A DNA stretch of 64,000 bases from Geoglobus acetivorans (GTDB lineage Archaea; Halobacteriota; Archaeoglobi; Archaeoglobales; Archaeoglobaceae): the NCBI RefSeq assembly GCF_039641995.1, contig NZ_CP087714.1:930001-994000 (forward strand). Direction: 5' to 3'. Positions 61,359 through 64,000 of the stretch are shown here, in pieces. The position numbers and the translations under genes were made by a program. A model generated the notes under the pieces. That model ran no database searches. It saw nothing but the letters and a program-made list of their open reading frames with translations, and had not been told where the DNA came from. Every line of letters begins with the position of its first letter. Within the stretch, counting starts at the first letter, position 1.

Positions 61359-61454
61359 TCATCCAGATGGCAAACCGGGTTTATGAGGTCCTGTTAAAGC
61401 GATCGAGTGCTGCATGTATTCAAGGGGGTACCCGGCTTCTCTGTGACTGTTCAT
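61359..61454 (-). CDS. Possible 31-residue peptide gene in gap
   Basis: A 31-codon frame on the minus strand starts MNSHREAGYPLEYMQHSIAL and ends LPSG. It has an exact ribosome binding site, AGGAGGT, seven bases before the ATG. It lies in a 388-base gap (61261-61648) between tRNA-Arg and the caspase-like gene, which otherwise holds no recognised gene. The rest of the gap is A/T-rich. The peptide resembles nothing I know. A chance match to the ribosome binding site cannot be excluded. Confidence 0.3.
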   Translation of the reverse strand: MNSHREAGYPLEYMQHSIALTGPHKPGLPSG

Positions 61455-61603
61455 TTTAAACCTCCTGGGTAATTTGTTTGAATTTTCTGGTTTTTTGTTG
61501 TGCCAATAATATTATAATTTTACGCCTATTTATTTTTAATAAGTATTTTTTCTATTCAGTTTTTCTGACCATACTGTTTAGTATATCGAACTAATTAGAA
61601 ACG

Positions 61604-61611
61604 TTTAAATA
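61604..61611 (+). promoter_or_regulatory. TATA box for the caspase-like secreted protein gene
   Basis: TTTAAATA lies about 45 bases before ATG 61649. Transcription near 61632-61636 would leave a short leader with GGGTGG five bases before the start codon. Confidence 0.5.
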
Positions 61612-61648
61612 TGATGAATTTCACACTTTAAAAAATTGGGTGGAAAAG

Positions 61649-63922
61649 ATGCGAAAATCGATACTCTCTTGCGTTCTGGTATTTTTTGCCCTTAGCCTTG
61701 CGGGAGTTGTTGATGCTGAATACGATCCCCCCGGTCCTCCAGCAGTCGAAGTCAGAGTTTGGCTGCTCAGTTTCACTCCGCTCGACAACTTCGACGACGG
61801 GTGGAACGGCAAGTCCGACATTCGTTTCGAAGCATTCGGCAGCGCTAAGGATGGGGAGAGCTATTATACTTACTTCGAGTACGATCATGATTCTCTAAGC
61901 GGAAAAGTCACTCCAAAGAACAAGGAAGGTAAGGATGTGATGAATATCCTGTACAAAGTCCGGGAGTGCTGGCCTGTGGATCTGGAGGTTGAGATCAGGG
62001 CTACAGATGTTGACAACCCGCCAGTTGACCCTGACGACGATCTTGGAAGCGTGAAGTTCAAGGTGGACAAAACGCTGAATAAAAAGTTTTACAGCGTTAT
62101 CATTCCAGGGAAGTTCCTTGTGAAGGTTTATGTTGAGGCAGTTCCTGTTAGAGAGGACTCTGACAGGTGTTCCTACTTTTTCGACCAGTCTGACACAAAA
62201 TCGAGCAGCATAGTTACAAAAAGCGGGGCCAATATTTACGATTTCGAGCTTGCCAACATGCTCAAGATGTGGATAGCTGACAGAGGCTTCGCAAATATGC
62301 TCATTTTCTTTCAGCAGTGCTTCGGAGGGGGAATGACGGACGACATTCTGGAGAAGATTGATGGTGACATTGCAATAACCTCTGCAGCAAAACACGATGA
62401 GGTGGCTTACGGCTACAATGAGACAAATGTCGGAGTGAAGGTCGATCCGTTTTCGAGAGAAGTAATGTCGGGATTGAAGAGCGGAAAGTCAGCCAAGGAA
62501 ATTGCCAGGGATGTCGAGAGGAATGACGATTATGGTGTGTATGGCGTGAAGAGGTACAGCGGAGATGTGCAGAAAAGCAGAGAACACACACAGTACAAAT
62601 CCGAAGGGGATGGGGACAAGGTGCGGCTTGGGAAGAATGCTGATGGGAGTGGGGTGAAGAGCAAGCACGCGATAGTCTTCGCCGGAGATCCCGACGACAC
62701 CTACGACTGGACTGAAGTCAAGGGCTTCGTGGACATGCTGAAGGGACAGGGCTTCTCTGACGAAGACATAGTGGTGCTGGCAGGCTCTGGAATGAGTGCT
62801 GCTAAACCATATGTGGATGGAGCTGGAACGAAGCAGGCTTTATGGAATGCGTTAAAGGATCTCTCCGGGAAAATGAACAAGGATGAGCAGCTTGTAGTAT
62901 TCGTGACCGATCACGGCAACCTTGAAAAGACAGAAAAGGCACTTGATCTGCTCATAAGGGACCCGGTCAGGCAGCCAATTCCAGTGAAAAATGAGGCCTT
63001 GGGGAATGAGGATGTGTGGGTACTCGACGAGGACTTCCTGGAAATTCTCAACGTTACAGATAACAACGTGCCCTACATCAGCCTGATGATCTTACCACCT
63101 GCAGATATTATTGAAGAGAACCAGACTTCCGAGTTTCTGGGGAACGTCACACTTCATCTGAACGAACTCGACCTCGACCCAGAGATAATCGAGCCTGTTT
63201 ATGCCCTTGACGAGTCACCAGACCTTGATGCATTTGAGGTGGTCTTTCCAGTCTATGATGAAGGGATTCTGGGCAGGGAGAACGTCATAGAGCTGTCCTT
63301 CGACCAGCCGGAGATGTTCAAGCCATTCTTAATCGAGATGCTGATAATCTCAACCGGCAGCATCCCGAGAATAATAGACGCTGGAGAGCCCGTTGTGGAG
63401 GAACCACCTCTTCCAGAGCTGGTATTAGAACTCACTCCAGTCTTTGATGTGGTGAACGGAACCCTGATTCTCTCTGACAGCCCCGTTCTGACTGAGGATG
63501 AGATTTCAGAGCTTATTGCCTCAGGAGACCTGTTTGTCCTGATGGAGAAGAAGAAGGACTGGTACAACAACAACACGAATCTGGTTCCGGGATTCATAAA
63601 GGACTGGCTTGGCAACACGAGGGTGAATGTGGAGATTTTGATGGATGACGGCAGCGTTATGGATATCTACATGGTTGTGGAAAACGCCTACATAAACGAA
63701 TTCGAGAAAGGAAAATTGAGCGATGCCAGTGCGAAAGCAAGTTTGAGTGAGGAGACTGTCAGGAGGATCATAAACTCTGATGATCCTGTGGCTGAGGTTC
63801 AGAAAGCCTACAGTGATGGGGATATCCAGTACTCCGGCGTGGGATTTGTTGAGAGCATCAAGGTTGAGGTTGTGAAAGTAATTGTGAAGATATACTTCAT
63901 CATAAGCGACCTTCTGGGATGA
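61649..63922 (+). CDS. Secreted clan CD (caspase/legumain-like) protein, apparently permuted, with SCP2-like C-terminus
   Basis: The 757-residue protein has a signal peptide (residues 1-23, ending VVDA). Residues about 200-275 look like the Cys half of a clan CD peptidase: a hydrophobic strand into FFQQCFGGGMTDD (Cys224), then ITSAAKHDEVAYG. Residues about 340-425 look like the His half: KHAIVFAGDPDD, DIVVLAGSG, VDGAGTKQALWNAL, LVVFVTDHGN (His422). In the known families the His half comes first. No second QC motif or DHG follows in the normal order, so the domain looks circularly permuted. Residues about 652-740 resemble an SCP2-like fold. Between them is an acidic beta-rich region. Confidence 0.7.
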   Translation: MRKSILSCVLVFFALSLAGVVDAEYDPPGPPAVEVRVWLLSFTPLDNFDDGWNGKSDIRFEAFGSAKDGESYYTYFEYDHDSLSGKVTPKNKEGKDVMNILYKVRECWPVDLEVEIRATDVDNPPVDPDDDLGSVKFKVDKTLNKKFYSVIIPGKFLVKVYVEAVPVREDSDRCSYFFDQSDTKSSSIVTKSGANIYDFELANMLKMWIADRGFANMLIFFQQCFGGGMTDDILEKIDGDIAITSAAKHDEVAYGYNETNVGVKVDPFSREVMSGLKSGKSAKEIARDVERNDDYGVYGVKRYSGDVQKSREHTQYKSEGDGDKVRLGKNADGSGVKSKHAIVFAGDPDDTYDWTEVKGFVDMLKGQGFSDEDIVVLAGSGMSAAKPYVDGAGTKQALWNALKDLSGKMNKDEQLVVFVTDHGNLEKTEKALDLLIRDPVRQPIPVKNEALGNEDVWVLDEDFLEILNVTDNNVPYISLMILPPADIIEENQTSEFLGNVTLHLNELDLDPEIIEPVYALDESPDLDAFEVVFPVYDEGILGRENVIELSFDQPEMFKPFLIEMLIISTGSIPRIIDAGEPVVEEPPLPELVLELTPVFDVVNGTLILSDSPVLTEDEISELIASGDLFVLMEKKKDWYNNNTNLVPGFIKDWLGNTRVNVEILMDDGSVMDIYMVVENAYINEFEKGKLSDASAKASLSEETVRRIINSDDPVAEVQKAYSDGDIQYSGVGFVESIKVEVVKVIVKIYFIISDLLG

Positions 63923-63927
63923 TTTTA

Positions 63928-64000
63928 ATGAACGGAACTTCCATTTACCTCCTTTTTGCTCTCTTGCTACTCAGCTCTTTCACCTTCGGGTGCAGTGATG
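63928..64000 (+). CDS. Start of a lipoprotein gene, cut by window end
   Basis: ATG 63928 opens a frame that reaches the last base. The 24 visible residues form a lipoprotein signal peptide: MNGTSIYLLFALLLLSSF then TFGC, a lipobox with Cys at residue 22. It begins five bases after the caspase-like gene on the same strand, so it may be its partner. Nothing more can be said without the continuation. Confidence 0.6.
   Translation, partial: MNGTSIYLLFALLLLSSFTFGCSD

Noticed and set aside
61203-61397. 64-codon frame starting inside tRNA-Arg
   Set aside because: It begins within the tRNA gene and translates the T arm; artefact.
61261-61640. Integrated element or attachment site at tRNA-Arg
   Set aside because: No integrase gene and no repeated copy of the tRNA 3' end were found nearby.

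Overview
The window reads as archaeal chromosome from the order Archaeoglobales; a Geoglobus, Ferroglobus or Archaeoglobus relative is most likely. The evidence is sn-glycerol-1-phosphate dehydrogenase, HerA and Hel308 helicases, archaeal NAC, a Fae-Hps fusion, euryarchaeal GyrB, TATA-box promoters close to start codons (several apparently leaderless), GGTGATC-type ribosome binding sites, and a beta-oxidation, branched-chain amino acid and methylmalonyl-CoA gene complement. The order is inferred from gene content; no 16S rRNA gene is present.

Layout. 0-8 kb: a cut gene end, a DUF104 antitoxin with a frameshifted PIN toxin, AMMECR1, a GDT1 transporter, a Cas4-like protein lacking its acidic catalytic residue, a GPN-type GTPase, a PRPP-synthetase-like protein, an Lrp regulator, a rubrerythrin gene broken by an in-frame amber codon, a ZIP transporter, a radical SAM protein and tRNA-Gly. 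8-13 kb: a bacterio-opsin-activator-type regulator, then a 2-oxoacid:ferredoxin oxidoreductase operon (gamma-delta fusion, alpha, beta) ending in leucine dehydrogenase, which together would deaminate and oxidatively decarboxylate branched-chain amino acids. 13-20 kb: CBS-HPF protein, Fae-Hps, TpiA, DUF166, metallo-beta-lactamase protein, a sodium:solute symporter with a tiny membrane partner, and a nitrilase-family amidase. 20-25.5 kb: a minus-strand operon of acyl-CoA dehydrogenase, both methylmalonyl-CoA mutase subunits, MeaB, cobalamin adenosyltransferase and a small HTH protein. 25.5-44.9 kb: ManC, HerA, TatC, a PLP decarboxylase with an MFS transporter, an acyl-CoA synthetase/dehydrogenase pair, Hel308, EgsA, DUF89 phosphatase, GyrB, ProC and an HD protein.

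44.8-49.2 kb holds the most system-like accessory locus: HTH regulator, two DUF1102 secreted proteins, a Ser-His (SipW-type) signal peptidase, a third secreted protein sharing the DUF1102 N-terminal motif, and a DUF5305 protein. The arrangement resembles TasA/camelysin-SipW matrix-fibre loci and may encode an archaeal surface filament or matrix. 49-52 kb: EamA transporter, spermidine synthase, tRNA methyltransferase, NAC. 52-59.6 kb: a complete Dpp/Opp-type ABC peptide importer whose binding protein ends in a PGF-CTERM anchor, plus an unknown two-helix membrane protein. 59.6-64 kb: MATE exporter, tRNA-Arg, an AT-rich gap with a possible 31-residue ORF, and a 757-residue secreted protein whose clan CD (caspase/legumain-like) Cys half precedes its His half, the reverse of the usual order, so it looks circularly permuted. 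A lipoprotein gene is cut by the window end.

A second theme is gene decay: frameshifted vapC, amber rubrerythrin, a PIN-domain remnant beside tRNA-Ala, and several enzymes with missing active-site residues (Cas4-like, GPN GTPase, PRPP-synthetase-like).
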